Shown piece by piece: positions 1 to 6,870 of a stretch of 9,868 nt of DNA (positions are counted from its first letter, which is position 1; each line of letters opens with the position of its first letter). Source of the DNA: Patescibacteria group bacterium. Its GTDB lineage: Bacteria > Patescibacteriota > Patescibacteriia > UBA2591 > UBA6264. The position numbers and the translations under genes were made by a program. The DNA is taken from the NCBI GenBank assembly GCA_018896315.1, contig JAHIMV010000133.1, forward strand, positions 1 through 9,868, read 5' to 3'. A model generated the notes under the pieces. It saw nothing but the letters and a program-made list of their open reading frames with translations. It was not told where the DNA came from and did no database searches.

Positions 1-67
1 AGCAAATATTTTATTATCAAATAAATAATATATAAATTTAATAACAAAATAATAATAAAAGAGATGA

Positions 68-149
68 ACCCCGTTAGAAAGCTCGCTTTGTGAAGCCTAA
101 AGAATAAATTTGCTTCTAATGGGCAATAATTACGACTTTCTAACGGGGT
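68..149. repeat. MITE/REP-like palindromic element with 13-bp inverted ends
   Basis: ACCCCGTTAGAAA (68-80) is the exact reverse complement of TTTCTAACGGGGT (137-149), so an 82-bp unit is bounded by perfect 13-bp inverted repeats. Inside it GAAGC (92-96) can pair with GCTTC (112-116), and CTTCTAATGGG (113-123) is a degenerate extra copy of the end sequence. There is no open reading frame in it. It looks like a small non-autonomous repeat or a nested RNA-hairpin element. The family is not recognised, and no target-site duplication was found. Confidence 0.55.
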
Positions 150-163
150 GAACCCCGTTAGAA
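138..163. repeat. Perfect 11-bp palindrome, second repeat copy
   Basis: TTCTAACGGGG (138-148) and CCCCGTTAGAA (153-163) form a perfect 11-bp stem around a TGAA loop. This hairpin shares its left arm with the right end of the 68-149 element, so the copies are nested or tandem in alternating orientation. It is not followed by a T-run, so it is not a typical intrinsic terminator. It could cap the 3' end of an upstream atp transcript or act as a processing site; that is inference. Confidence 0.6.
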
Positions 164-208
164 GTTTAGCATAGAACGATTTCTATATGGGGATTAAATA
201 AAAATTTT

Positions 209-1591
209 ATGAAAACTTCTAACGGGGTGAATAAAGGTAAAATAATTCAAATAACAGGAGGGGTGGTTGATATTTATTTTCCAGATAAATTACCACAGAT
301 ATTTTCTGCTTTAAGTACGGAAAATAATAATAAAGAATTAATTTTGGAGACTGAACAACATATAGGTTTAAATCAGATAAGAGCTTTAGCCATGGGTTCC
401 ACAGATGGTTTACAAAGAGGACAAGAGGTTATTGATAAGGGAGCCCCTATATCCGTGCCCACTGGAGAAAAGACATTGGGAAGAATGTTTAATGCTTTGG
501 GAGAGCCTATTGATAACAAGCCTTTTAATGAAAAAGTTGATTATAGATCAATTTATAATCCGACTCCTGATTTTATAGAACAATCAATCAAGCAAGAAGT
601 TTTAGAAACAGGCATTAAGATAATTGATTTATTCTGCCCTTTTTTAAAAGGAGGTAAGGTTGGATTATTTGGAGGAGCCGGAGTTGGTAAAACAGTAATT
701 ATTCAGGAATTGATTAGAAATGTTGCCCAAGAACACGGAGGTTATTCAGTTTTTGCTGGAGTGGGTGAGAGAAGTAGAGAAGGAGATGATCTTTATCGAG
801 AAATGAAAGCCTCTGGTGTTTTAGATAAAACTACTTTAGTTTTTGGACAAATGAATGAATCACCTGGTATTAGGGCTAGAGTGGCTTTGTCAGCTTTAAC
901 TATGGCAGAGTTTTTTAGAGACGAACAAGGACAAGATTTGCTTTTATTTATTGATAATATTTTTAGATTTACTCAGGCTGGTTCAGAAGTTTCAGCGCTT
1001 TTAGGAAGAATGCCGTCAGCCGTTGGTTATCAGCCTAATTTAGCTACAGAAATGGGCGCTTTACAGGAAAGAATTACTTCCACAAAGAAAGGTTCTATTA
1101 CTTCTGTCCAAGCAGTTTATGTTCCAGCAGATGATTTAACTGATCCTGCGCCTGCGACTACTTTTGCCCATTTAGATTCGACAGTAGTTTTGTCCCGTTC
1201 TCTAGCTTCTTTGGGTATTTATCCTGCAGTTGATCCTTTAGCTTCTGATTCAACTATTTTAAATCCTCTTATTGTAGGAAAAGAACATTATCAGACTGCC
1301 CGTCAAGTTCAGGAGCTTCTTCAACATTATAAAGAGTTGCAAGATATTATTGCTATTTTAGGTATGGATGAACTAAACGATGAAGATAAATTAATTGTAG
1401 GACGGGCGAGAAAAATACAAAAGTTCCTTTCTCAACCGTTTTTTGTTGCGGAACAATTTACTGGAGTACAGGGAAAATACGTAAAAATAAAAGAAACCAT
1501 TAAAGGTTTTCAGGAAATTCTTCAAGGCAAGCATGACGATAAAGACGAACAAAATTTTTATATGAAAGGATCTATTAATGAAGTAGAATAA
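209..1591 (+). CDS. atpD: F-type ATP synthase subunit beta
   Basis: Catalytic beta subunit of the F1 head of ATP synthase, which makes or hydrolyses ATP at the inner face of the cytoplasmic membrane. The 460 residues are the usual length. Visible landmarks are the beta-barrel start GKIIQITGGVVDIYF, Walker A GGAGVGKT at 155-162, the catalytic glutamate/arginine motif GERSREGDD (E187, R188; most relatives have GND), Walker B LLLFIDN ending at D249, the GSEVSALLGRMPS loop, and the adenine-pocket tyrosine in GIYPAVDP (Y338). The C-terminal DEL-type segment reads GMDELNDEDK. The start is uncertain: ATG 209 gives MKTSNGV before the usual NKGKII beginning, and those codons lie in a repeat copy; GTG 227 would give VNKGKII. 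Neither has a well-placed Shine-Dalgarno site. atpC follows with no gap; subunits usually encoded upstream (alpha, gamma) would lie left of the window. Confidence 0.97.
   Translation: MKTSNGVNKGKIIQITGGVVDIYFPDKLPQIFSALSTENNNKELILETEQHIGLNQIRALAMGSTDGLQRGQEVIDKGAPISVPTGEKTLGRMFNALGEPIDNKPFNEKVDYRSIYNPTPDFIEQSIKQEVLETGIKIIDLFCPFLKGGKVGLFGGAGVGKTVIIQELIRNVAQEHGGYSVFAGVGERSREGDDLYREMKASGVLDKTTLVFGQMNESPGIRARVALSALTMAEFFRDEQGQDLLLFIDNIFRFTQAGSEVSALLGRMPSAVGYQPNLATEMGALQERITSTKKGSITSVQAVYVPADDLTDPAPATTFAHLDSTVVLSRSLASLGIYPAVDPLASDSTILNPLIVGKEHYQTARQVQELLQHYKELQDIIAILGMDELNDEDKLIVGRARKIQKFLSQPFFVAEQFTGVQGKYVKIKETIKGFQEILQGKHDDKDEQNFYMKGSINEVE
216..231 (+). repeat. Repeat copy overlapping the atpD start region
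   Basis: CTTCTAACGGGGTGAA repeats the core seen at 138-152 and, inverted, at 65-80 and 149-164. It lies within codons 3-8 of the annotated atpD frame, so the first residues of that protein (TSNGVN) are written by a repeat copy. A GTG at 227-229 inside the repeat is an in-frame alternative start. Confidence 0.65.
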
Positions 1592-2053
1592 ATGAGCGAG
1601 AATAAAATAAAGTTTAAAATTATTACTCCTGAGAAAATCACATATTCTTCTGAAGATGTAAAAAGAGTAACCATCCCTACTGAAGCAGGTGAAATTACTG
1701 TTTTGCCAAACCATATTCCTTTAGTTTCTGTTTTAAAGTCAGGGGAGTTAAAAATTATTAAAGATAAACAGGAAATTTTTATTTCCGTTTCCACGGGTTT
1801 TTTAGAAGTAAGACCAAAGAGTGAAGTTTATATCTTGGCGGATACTGCAGAAAAGGCAGAAGATATTGATTTAGAGAGAGCTCAAATGGCTAAAGAAAGA
1901 GTTAAGCAGTTATTAGAAAAAAAACAAGACCGTTCAGATGTTGCTTTTGCCAGATTACAATCTTCTTTAAATAGAGAAATGGCAAGAATAAAAGTAGCGA
2001 ATAAATATAGACGTTTTAAAAAAAATCCAAATAATTTTTCTAAATTTGAATAA
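1592..2053 (+). CDS. atpC: F-type ATP synthase subunit epsilon
   Basis: Epsilon subunit of the F1 central stalk, coupling rotation of gamma to the c-ring and often acting as an inhibitor of ATP hydrolysis. The N-terminal beta-sandwich is clear: KFKIITPEKITYSS, then the family hallmark GEITVLPNHIPLVSVLKSGEL around residues 31-51. From about residue 85 a charged helical C-terminal domain follows, rich in E, K and R. At 153 residues it is somewhat longer than the usual 130-140, the excess being a basic tail (YRRFKKNPNN). The ATG directly abuts the atpD stop (TAAATG), which indicates translational coupling; no Shine-Dalgarno site is visible at a normal distance. Confidence 0.95.
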   Translation: MSENKIKFKIITPEKITYSSEDVKRVTIPTEAGEITVLPNHIPLVSVLKSGELKIIKDKQEIFISVSTGFLEVRPKSEVYILADTAEKAEDIDLERAQMAKERVKQLLEKKQDRSDVAFARLQSSLNREMARIKVANKYRRFKKNPNNFSKFE

Positions 2054-2071
2054 ATTATTTTATAAAAAAAT

Positions 2072-2527
2072 ATGGTCGTAAAAAATTTAATGCAAAAAAA
2101 TTTTATTACTGTTCGACAAGATACTTCATATCAAGAAACGGCAGAAATCTTATTTAAAAACAAATTATCTGGGGTGCCTGTAATTAATGAGAATAATGAA
2201 TTAATTGGTTTTGTTTCAGAAAAAGATTTATTCAAGGTTCTTTATCCTAGTTATCAGGATTATTACAAACATCCGGAGAACTACACAGATTTTGAAAAAA
2301 GGGAAAACAAAGCGTATGAAGTAAGACATTATCCAGTAGAGAAATTAATGTCTAAAAATCTTATTACTATTCGGCCAGATACGTCCATTTTAACGGCTGG
2401 AGCAATTATGTTAGCGCATCATGTTCATCGGTTGCCTGTTTTGGAAGATAATAAATTAGTGGGTATTGTTAGTCGGGAGCAAATTTATCACCGGATTTTT
2501 GAAAAGAATTTTTTTGAAATAGATTAA
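2072..2527 (+). CDS. Tandem CBS-domain protein
   Basis: A stand-alone Bateman module. The first CBS domain covers about residues 1-60 (VKNLMQKNFITVRQDTS, then LSGVPVINENNELIGFVSEKDL). The second covers about 88-148 (VEKLMSKNLITIRPDTS, then HRLPVLEDNKLVGIVSREQI). CBS pairs bind adenosine-containing ligands such as AMP, ATP or SAM and usually regulate a partner; no catalytic domain is attached here. The gap to atpC is only 18 bases of A/T with no terminator, so it is probably transcribed with the ATP synthase genes. This makes an energy-sensing role plausible but unproven. No Shine-Dalgarno site is seen before the ATG. The 30-residue linker between the domains (YPSYQDYYKHPENYTDF) is typical of small CPR and bacterial CBS proteins. 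Confidence 0.9.
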   Translation: MVVKNLMQKNFITVRQDTSYQETAEILFKNKLSGVPVINENNELIGFVSEKDLFKVLYPSYQDYYKHPENYTDFEKRENKAYEVRHYPVEKLMSKNLITIRPDTSILTAGAIMLAHHVHRLPVLEDNKLVGIVSREQIYHRIFEKNFFEID

Positions 2528-2544
2528 AGTTTAAAAAAATTGGT

Positions 2545-2573
2545 TTGACAAAAAGCGCATTTTTTGTTATCTT
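2545..2573 (+). promoter_or_regulatory. Sigma-70-type promoter for the small membrane protein
   Basis: A perfect -35 TTGACA (2545-2550) is separated by 17 bases from TATCTT (2568-2573, four of six consensus bases). Transcription would begin near 2580, giving a leader of about 15-20 bases before the start codon of the 2601 gene. It lies 17 bases after the CBS gene stop. Confidence 0.7.
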
Positions 2574-2600
2574 AGAGTTATTGCTGACACAATTTTGGTA

Positions 2601-2786
2601 ATGATAGCTATTTTTACCATTTGGTCTATTTTCCTGTATGCTTTTCGATCAATGAAGGCTTATTGGGAAAAGTGTTATCCAAGCAAACCAAGAATGGCCA
2701 GGATGAAAAAAGCTCTTTATATTGGCTCAGCTATTGTGTTAGTGGCAATGCTAATAACAGCCTTTTTTTTAATTTTTCAATCATAA
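2601..2786 (+). CDS. Small two-helix membrane protein, unknown function
   Basis: A 61-residue protein with two hydrophobic segments: residues 1-15 (MIAIFTIWSIFLYAF) and about 39-59 (ALYIGSAIVLVAMLITAFF). They are joined by a short, strongly basic loop (KPRMARMKK), which by the positive-inside rule would be cytoplasmic, with both ends outside. An in-frame TTG at 2595 would add two residues; ATG 2601 is preferred. It is supported as a real gene by its own promoter (2545-2573) and an intrinsic terminator whose stem starts inside its stop codon. I do not recognise a family. An overlapping longer frame (2621-2911) runs through the terminator and the tRNA and is not credible. Confidence 0.7.
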   Translation: MIAIFTIWSIFLYAFRSMKAYWEKCYPSKPRMARMKKALYIGSAIVLVAMLITAFFLIFQS

Positions 2787-2809
2787 AGGACCCCCAACGG
2801 GGTCCTTTT
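2785..2809 (+). terminator. Intrinsic terminator after the small membrane protein
   Basis: AAAGGACCCC (2785-2794) pairs with GGGGTCCTTT (2799-2808) around a four-base loop, giving a 10-bp GC-rich stem followed by TTTT. The stem begins within the TAA stop of the upstream gene. Confidence 0.85.
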
Positions 2810-2845
2810 GAAATTAAAAAAGGGCGGTTAGGGGTCATTATTAAA

Positions 2846-2878
2846 CAAAAACATCTTCTTTATAAGAAGGTGTTTTTG
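2846..2878 (-). terminator. Intrinsic terminator after tRNA-His (metK unit)
   Basis: A stem of about 15 bp (2846-2860 with 2864-2878, one G-T wobble, TAT loop) starts at the base directly after the CCA end of tRNA-His on the minus strand. Read on that strand its 3' arm ends in TTTTTG and is followed by TTTAAT, a typical U-tract. It closes the metK/tRNA-His unit and separates it from the convergent small membrane gene. Confidence 0.8.
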
Positions 2879-2954
2879 TGGGGTGGCCTAGGGGAATTGC
2901 ACCCCTACTGAGAACTCCACAGGTTCCCGTGCTAACTGTTACACCAAGGCCACC
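2879..2954 (-). tRNA. tRNA-His (anticodon GUG)
   Basis: On the minus strand the sequence folds as a cloverleaf: acceptor GTGGCCT with AGGCCAC, D-stem GTGT/GCAC, anticodon stem GGAAC/GTTCT around the loop CTGTGGA (anticodon GTG), and T-arm AGGGG-TGCAATT-CCCCT. It carries the two identity marks of tRNA-His: an extra encoded G at position -1 (base 2954) facing a C discriminator at position 73, followed by an encoded CCA. The D-loop (AACAGTTA) is short, with a single G where GG is usual, and the T-loop is TGCAATT instead of TTCGANN, both mild oddities. The 5' end lies six bases after the metK stop codon, with no terminator between, so it is probably cut from the metK transcript. Confidence 0.93.
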
Positions 2955-2960
2955 ATGTAT

Positions 2961-5900
2961 TTATCGTAATTTAGCTAATTTTTTTAATGCGGTAACTTTG
3001 TTTAATTTTTCCCAAGGCAAGTCTAAATCATTTCTACCAAAATGTCCATAAGCAGCTACTTGTCTGTAAATTGGTCGGCGTAATTTTAGGTTTTTTATTA
3101 ACATGCCTGGGCGTAGGTCAAAAACTTTATTAACAATTTTAGCAATTTTTTCATCTGCTATTTTACCAGTATTAAAAGTATTAATATTAATTGATAAAGG
3201 CTTGGCCACACCAATAACATAGGCCAATTGCACCTCAACTTTATCAGCCAATTTAGCGCCAATAATGTTTTTAGCTACCCAGCGAGCAGCATAACTTCCT
3301 GAACGATCAACCTTGGTCGGATCTTTACCAGAGTTATGACAAACCAGTCCGTTGGCTGTAAATGTATGACATCCAGGTATTAGCAGGTCATATGTTTGGG
3401 TCGAGGAAGTTTTTATACTTTTGACTTTATCGTAAAAGTGCCCCATTGTTTGTAAGAATTGAAGATGCTGATAATCTTTATTTTCTCTTAACTGTTTTTT
3501 ATAGGTTTTCAAAAAGTCTGCTAATTTATGATAAGTTAAATTTTTACTAGCTTTACCCTGACATTTGCGAGTGAAACGACCAATTTTGCTTTCATCTCTA
3601 TACCTTTCTTGAGGTGTTAATTTTTGCCAGAGTTTTTTAATTCTTTGTCTTTGAAACGGGATAATGAAATAATCTCTTTTATTCCCTAAATTTATAGAGT
3701 TTAATATTTTTTGTTTTCTTTTTAGGCCAAAACCAATTTCTGACTTGAATATTTTTATTCCTTCAACATTTTTAATGCGTAGATTGTAGCACAGTCTTCG
3801 ACAAGTAGCCAATCTAGTTTTTTCAATCAAGGATTTTCTACCGATATTATTAACACATTGAACCCGAGTGATAATGCCGAAATTAAGCAATAACTGTTGA
3901 ACATCTTTAATTAGGTCAGGTGAGGTTGAAGTAAGTTTTAAATCTACAAAGTTATTGTGCCGGCCATGTAAACGAATACCTCCATCAGTATCAAATAGAC
4001 CACGAAGAAAAGCAGCCACTACGGTTTTTGGTGCCTTAAAGATAGCTTGAGGGACTTGTTTATCCCAGGACCTTTTGAAATCTAGTCCTAAATATTTTAA
4101 ATAAGCCCTAAGCTCTACTCCTCCCATAAAGGCCCAATGTCCGAAGATTTTACCTTTGCGGCCGAATAGCCTTTTATAGAGAGTTTGGATATTTTGTTTT
4201 TGTTCTTCTTCGCATACACAAATGGCAATTGCACCCTCCATCATACAGTTGCCATCTCCAATTAAGAGGCCCAATAAATAGGCATAATCTTCAGTTAGTT
4301 TTTTAGGATAGATGAACTTGTTTTTTCTACCCTCAGCTGTTCCTTGTTTATAAAGATAGTTAAAATTACTTAAATCTACTTTTTTACCAAAAAGGCGGTT
4401 TTGTTTATGAATAGCGACAAAATTTCTCTTCTTAAGCTTACCTATCTGTTGCCAGACATAATTTCCTTTACTGTTTATGAGGCGAATTTTTTGATTTGGC
4501 GTTCCTTCTAATGAATAGCCATTATCAGTAGCAATTTTAATTGTTTTTTGTTTTCCATTATTATACCATTCTCCAGCTTGATGGGGGTGAATATCAGTTT
4601 TTACTAATATACCCTTCTTTACGTCTTTCTCCATGTCCTTGATTTTTAGCAGACCTTTCTCAGAATTTATTAGAGAATCACCATGGATGCAAAAGCACCC
4701 GCCCCCATGGCTGCCAACGCCGCCATAAGTATCAACAATAATTTTCCTTCCAGTATTATGAACAACAATTCCATTGGCTATAAAAGTATGGTCGCTTTCT
4801 ACTGAGATATCATAGGTTTGCGCTTTACTTTTTTCTATTTTTATAATTCTTTCAAAATTTAATTCTCGATCAGAATAAAATTTTAGCTTTTTATAATTTT
4901 CATCATTTTCGAATTTTCTATATTTTTTTAATATTTGTTTGAATTTTATGTTATTCAATCTGTTATATCTCCCTGATTTTTCAGCTCGTTTATCCACTAT
5001 TTGTCTAAAATGATATTTGTCTGCTAGCTTCTTATCTAACATTAAAACTTTTTTGACTATATTACCAATGTCTGGAATTCCGATAAAATTACGATCTTCT
5101 AGTTCACGATAATTTTTTCGAACGCAGATATTTTGTTTATTTTTAAGTCTAAATCCTATCTCGTTAACAAATTTATAACTGCTTTTATTTCCTATAATAT
5201 TAAGCTGATAACTTTGTTTTTGATTTCTAACCCAGCCAATTTTTTTTGAAAAATGATCCGATGCTTTTTTACGGACATGTATTTTTGAATGGATTCCCAA
5301 ATTATAAAGTAATAACTTAATATCTAATAATAGCTGTTTTGAAATCGAAACTGCTGTTAATTGAAGAGTATCATTATTTCTTCCGTATCCATAACTTGCT
5401 GAGCCATCTGCGTCAAAATAACCTCTAATAAATTCTCTAATTACGCTTTTTGGAGATTCAAATATTGACCAGGGCACCCTTTTTTTACCTGCAGAAACAT
5501 AATCTAATCCTAAATATTCTAAGAACTGTCTAAATTTAGTAGAATTAAACTGAACCCTGCCGGATTTTGTACCTTTTTGGTCATTATATGCTTGTACATC
5601 ACCCAATATCTTTAATTTTTTAATTAAATGCTTTTTTTCTATATCGCCTCCAAAGTGAAAAGTTATTAGTCTTGAGTTGGTTAATGTGCCATCACCAACT
5701 AAATATCCCATTAAGTAAGATAGGTCGTTATTTAAAAAATTTCCTATATTAAAGTCTTTATATGGCCTTTTACTAGACGCAGGTTTTCTAAATTGAAAAT
5801 CTTTTAAGTTAACCTTTCTATTACTTAAAGGAGCCTTTTTTAAAGTAATATAATTACCTATTTTAAAATTTTTTGCTGATTTCCAAATATATTGATTATT

Positions 5901-6848
5901 TTCCACGGTTCTCATTGGATGATTTGGTGTGGCTTCAATTTCAAAACCAGATTCCGTTACAAATTTCAGAGAGCTTTTTTTGCCATTATCAAACCAACCT
6001 GTTAATTTTCCATCTTTGCCATCAGTGTATATCTTTATTCCAATTTTATCTTTAAGTTTTTCTATTGCTAGCAAGCCCTTTTCTGTAGAGACTAAAGTAC
6101 CTTTACCAAGACATAAACCAGTATCAGCCGCAGGTCCGCCAAGAACAAAACGGCCAGTAGCGTTTATAAAATATTTAGTGTTTTTATCAATTAATCTTTT
6201 AGGAACAATTGGTTGAATAACATTTTTAATAATATCTTTTCTAATTTTTTTTAAAGAAACATCAGGAGAATGTTGAGCGGCAATAACCACATTTTCAACT
6301 CTTTTAGCTTTTCCATTTTCATACTCAATAGTAATCTGGCTTTTACCATCTGGCCTAAGATAGGGAAGAACTTTCTTTTTTCTTACTTGGGTTAATTTTT
6401 TGACCAATTTATGAGCCAAAACAATTGGCAAGGGCATATATTCTTTTGTTTCATTAGTGGCATAGGCATATACCATTCCTTGATCACCAGCGCCTAAGGT
6501 AGCTAAATTTTCTTTTTTTCCGCGAGAAACGCCTTGAGCAATGTCTGGTGATTGAGAATGAATTAAAGTGATTACCCCGCAAGTGTCTGCGTCAAGCCCG
6601 TCATCAGTATGAATATAACCAATTTCACGGATAATTTTTCTCACAATATCAGGTATTTCCACATAACATTTTGTAGTAACTTCACCGGAAATAATCACAA
6701 TTCCTTTAGTGGTTAATGTTTCGCAAGCTACTCTTGAATGAGGATCTTTAGCCAATAAAGCGTCTAAAATGCCGTCTGAAATCTGATCAGCCATTTTATC
6801 AGGATGACCTTCAGTGACAGATTCAGAAGTTATGAATTTTTTTGTCAT
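2961..6848 (-). CDS. metK: S-adenosylmethionine synthetase precursor with two inteins
   Basis: Makes S-adenosylmethionine from ATP and methionine in the cytosol. The 1295-residue frame is uninterrupted. Removing residues 246-698 and 720-1172 leaves 389 residues, the normal length. The N-domain has FITSESVTEGHPDK with catalytic H15 and metal-binding D17, and GAGDQG at 119-124. The split segment rejoins as ADTGL+TGRKIIVDTYGG and HGGGCF+SGKDPTKVDRS, which restores the MetK signature (G-G-G-[ASC]-F). By alignment from memory to E. coli MetK the breaks fall between L241/T242 and F262/S263, just ahead of R244/K245 and K265/K269/D271, the triphosphate and metal site. Unspliced protein should therefore be inactive. 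The ATG has no Shine-Dalgarno site and a leader of only about 16 bases after an extended -10 promoter. tRNA-His follows six bases after the stop. No SAM riboswitch fits in this leader. Confidence 0.97.
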   Translation of the reverse strand: MTKKFITSESVTEGHPDKMADQISDGILDALLAKDPHSRVACETLTTKGIVIISGEVTTKCYVEIPDIVRKIIREIGYIHTDDGLDADTCGVITLIHSQSPDIAQGVSRGKKENLATLGAGDQGMVYAYATNETKEYMPLPIVLAHKLVKKLTQVRKKKVLPYLRPDGKSQITIEYENGKAKRVENVVIAAQHSPDVSLKKIRKDIIKNVIQPIVPKRLIDKNTKYFINATGRFVLGGPAADTGLCLGKGTLVSTEKGLLAIEKLKDKIGIKIYTDGKDGKLTGWFDNGKKSSLKFVTESGFEIEATPNHPMRTVENNQYIWKSAKNFKIGNYITLKKAPLSNRKVNLKDFQFRKPASSKRPYKDFNIGNFLNNDLSYLMGYLVGDGTLTNSRLITFHFGGDIEKKHLIKKLKILGDVQAYNDQKGTKSGRVQFNSTKFRQFLEYLGLDYVSAGKKRVPWSIFESPKSVIREFIRGYFDADGSASYGYGRNNDTLQLTAVSISKQLLLDIKLLLYNLGIHSKIHVRKKASDHFSKKIGWVRNQKQSYQLNIIGNKSSYKFVNEIGFRLKNKQNICVRKNYRELEDRNFIGIPDIGNIVKKVLMLDKKLADKYHFRQIVDKRAEKSGRYNRLNNIKFKQILKKYRKFENDENYKKLKFYSDRELNFERIIKIEKSKAQTYDISVESDHTFIANGIVVHNTGRKIIVDTYGGVGSHGGGCFCIHGDSLINSEKGLLKIKDMEKDVKKGILVKTDIHPHQAGEWYNNGKQKTIKIATDNGYSLEGTPNQKIRLINSKGNYVWQQIGKLKKRNFVAIHKQNRLFGKKVDLSNFNYLYKQGTAEGRKNKFIYPKKLTEDYAYLLGLLIGDGNCMMEGAIAICVCEEEQKQNIQTLYKRLFGRKGKIFGHWAFMGGVELRAYLKYLGLDFKRSWDKQVPQAIFKAPKTVVAAFLRGLFDTDGGIRLHGRHNNFVDLKLTSTSPDLIKDVQQLLLNFGIITRVQCVNNIGRKSLIEKTRLATCRRLCYNLRIKNVEGIKIFKSEIGFGLKRKQKILNSINLGNKRDYFIIPFQRQRIKKLWQKLTPQERYRDESKIGRFTRKCQGKASKNLTYHKLADFLKTYKKQLRENKDYQHLQFLQTMGHFYDKVKSIKTSSTQTYDLLIPGCHTFTANGLVCHNSGKDPTKVDRSGSYAARWVAKNIIGAKLADKVEVQLAYVIGVAKPLSININTFNTGKIADEKIAKIVNKVFDLRPGMLIKNLKLRRPIYRQVAAYGHFGRNDLDLPWEKLNKVTALKKLAKLR
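3333..4691 (-). mobile_element. MetK intein 2 with LAGLIDADG endonuclease, TPNQ block B
   Basis: Residues 720-1172 (453 residues) form a second intein. Block A starts at C720 (CIHGDSLINSEKG); the two preceding residues C718 and F719 belong to the extein, since MetK needs GGG[ASC]F there. Block F/G is TYDLLIPGCHTFTANG followed by VCHN, ending at Asn1172 with Ser1173 as +1. The endonuclease motifs LLGLLIGDG (D865) and GLFDTDG (D955) keep both aspartates, and SEIGF matches block H. The oddity is block B: GTPNQ, with Gln786 where the conserved TxxH histidine assists the first N-to-S acyl shift. Some natural inteins splice without this His, so activity cannot be excluded. It aligns with intein 1 across its whole length, for example EKGLL, TPN, YLGLD and LLL-NLGI. 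Confidence 0.94.
4755..6113 (-). mobile_element. MetK intein 1 with LAGLIDADG endonuclease
   Basis: Residues 246-698 of the precursor (453 residues) form a complete class 1 intein. Block A begins with nucleophile C246 (CLGKGTLVSTEKG). Block B is ATPNHP with H310. Block F/G is TYDISVESDHTFIANG followed by VVHN, so the penultimate His and terminal Asn698 are present and the +1 extein residue is Thr699. The homing endonuclease has both dodecapeptide motifs with their catalytic aspartates: LMGYLVGDG (379-387, D386) and GYFDADG (476-482, D481), and a block H-like NEIGF. About 200 further residues separate the second motif from block F, as in large archaeal-type inteins. All splicing and nuclease residues I can check are intact, so it is predicted to splice and to be able to home. 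Confidence 0.95.
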
Positions 6849-6870
6849 AAAGTTATTTTTAGATATTTTA

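Noticed and set aside
65..231. Repeated units that might be a CRISPR array
   Set aside because: The copies alternate in orientation, spacing is irregular (from overlapping to about 60 bases) and one copy is degenerate. There are no regular spacers and no cas genes.
1391..1794. Minus-strand frames of 107 and 78 codons under atpD/atpC
   Set aside because: They lie entirely within two well-supported plus-strand genes, overlap each other and have no recognisable motifs.
2621..2911. A 96-codon plus-strand frame
   Set aside because: It runs through an intrinsic terminator and into tRNA-His, and overlaps the two-helix gene, which has matching promoter and terminator.
5873..6216. Two plus-strand frames opposite the start of metK intein 1
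   Set aside because: They are reverse-strand shadows of the intein and MetK sequence, without signals or motifs.
2961..6848. metK as a gene fusion or a gene broken by insertion sequences
   Set aside because: The frame is open throughout, both inserts begin with Cys and end in His-Asn before Thr or Ser, and removing them gives a perfect MetK. That is the signature of inteins, not of a transposon or fusion.
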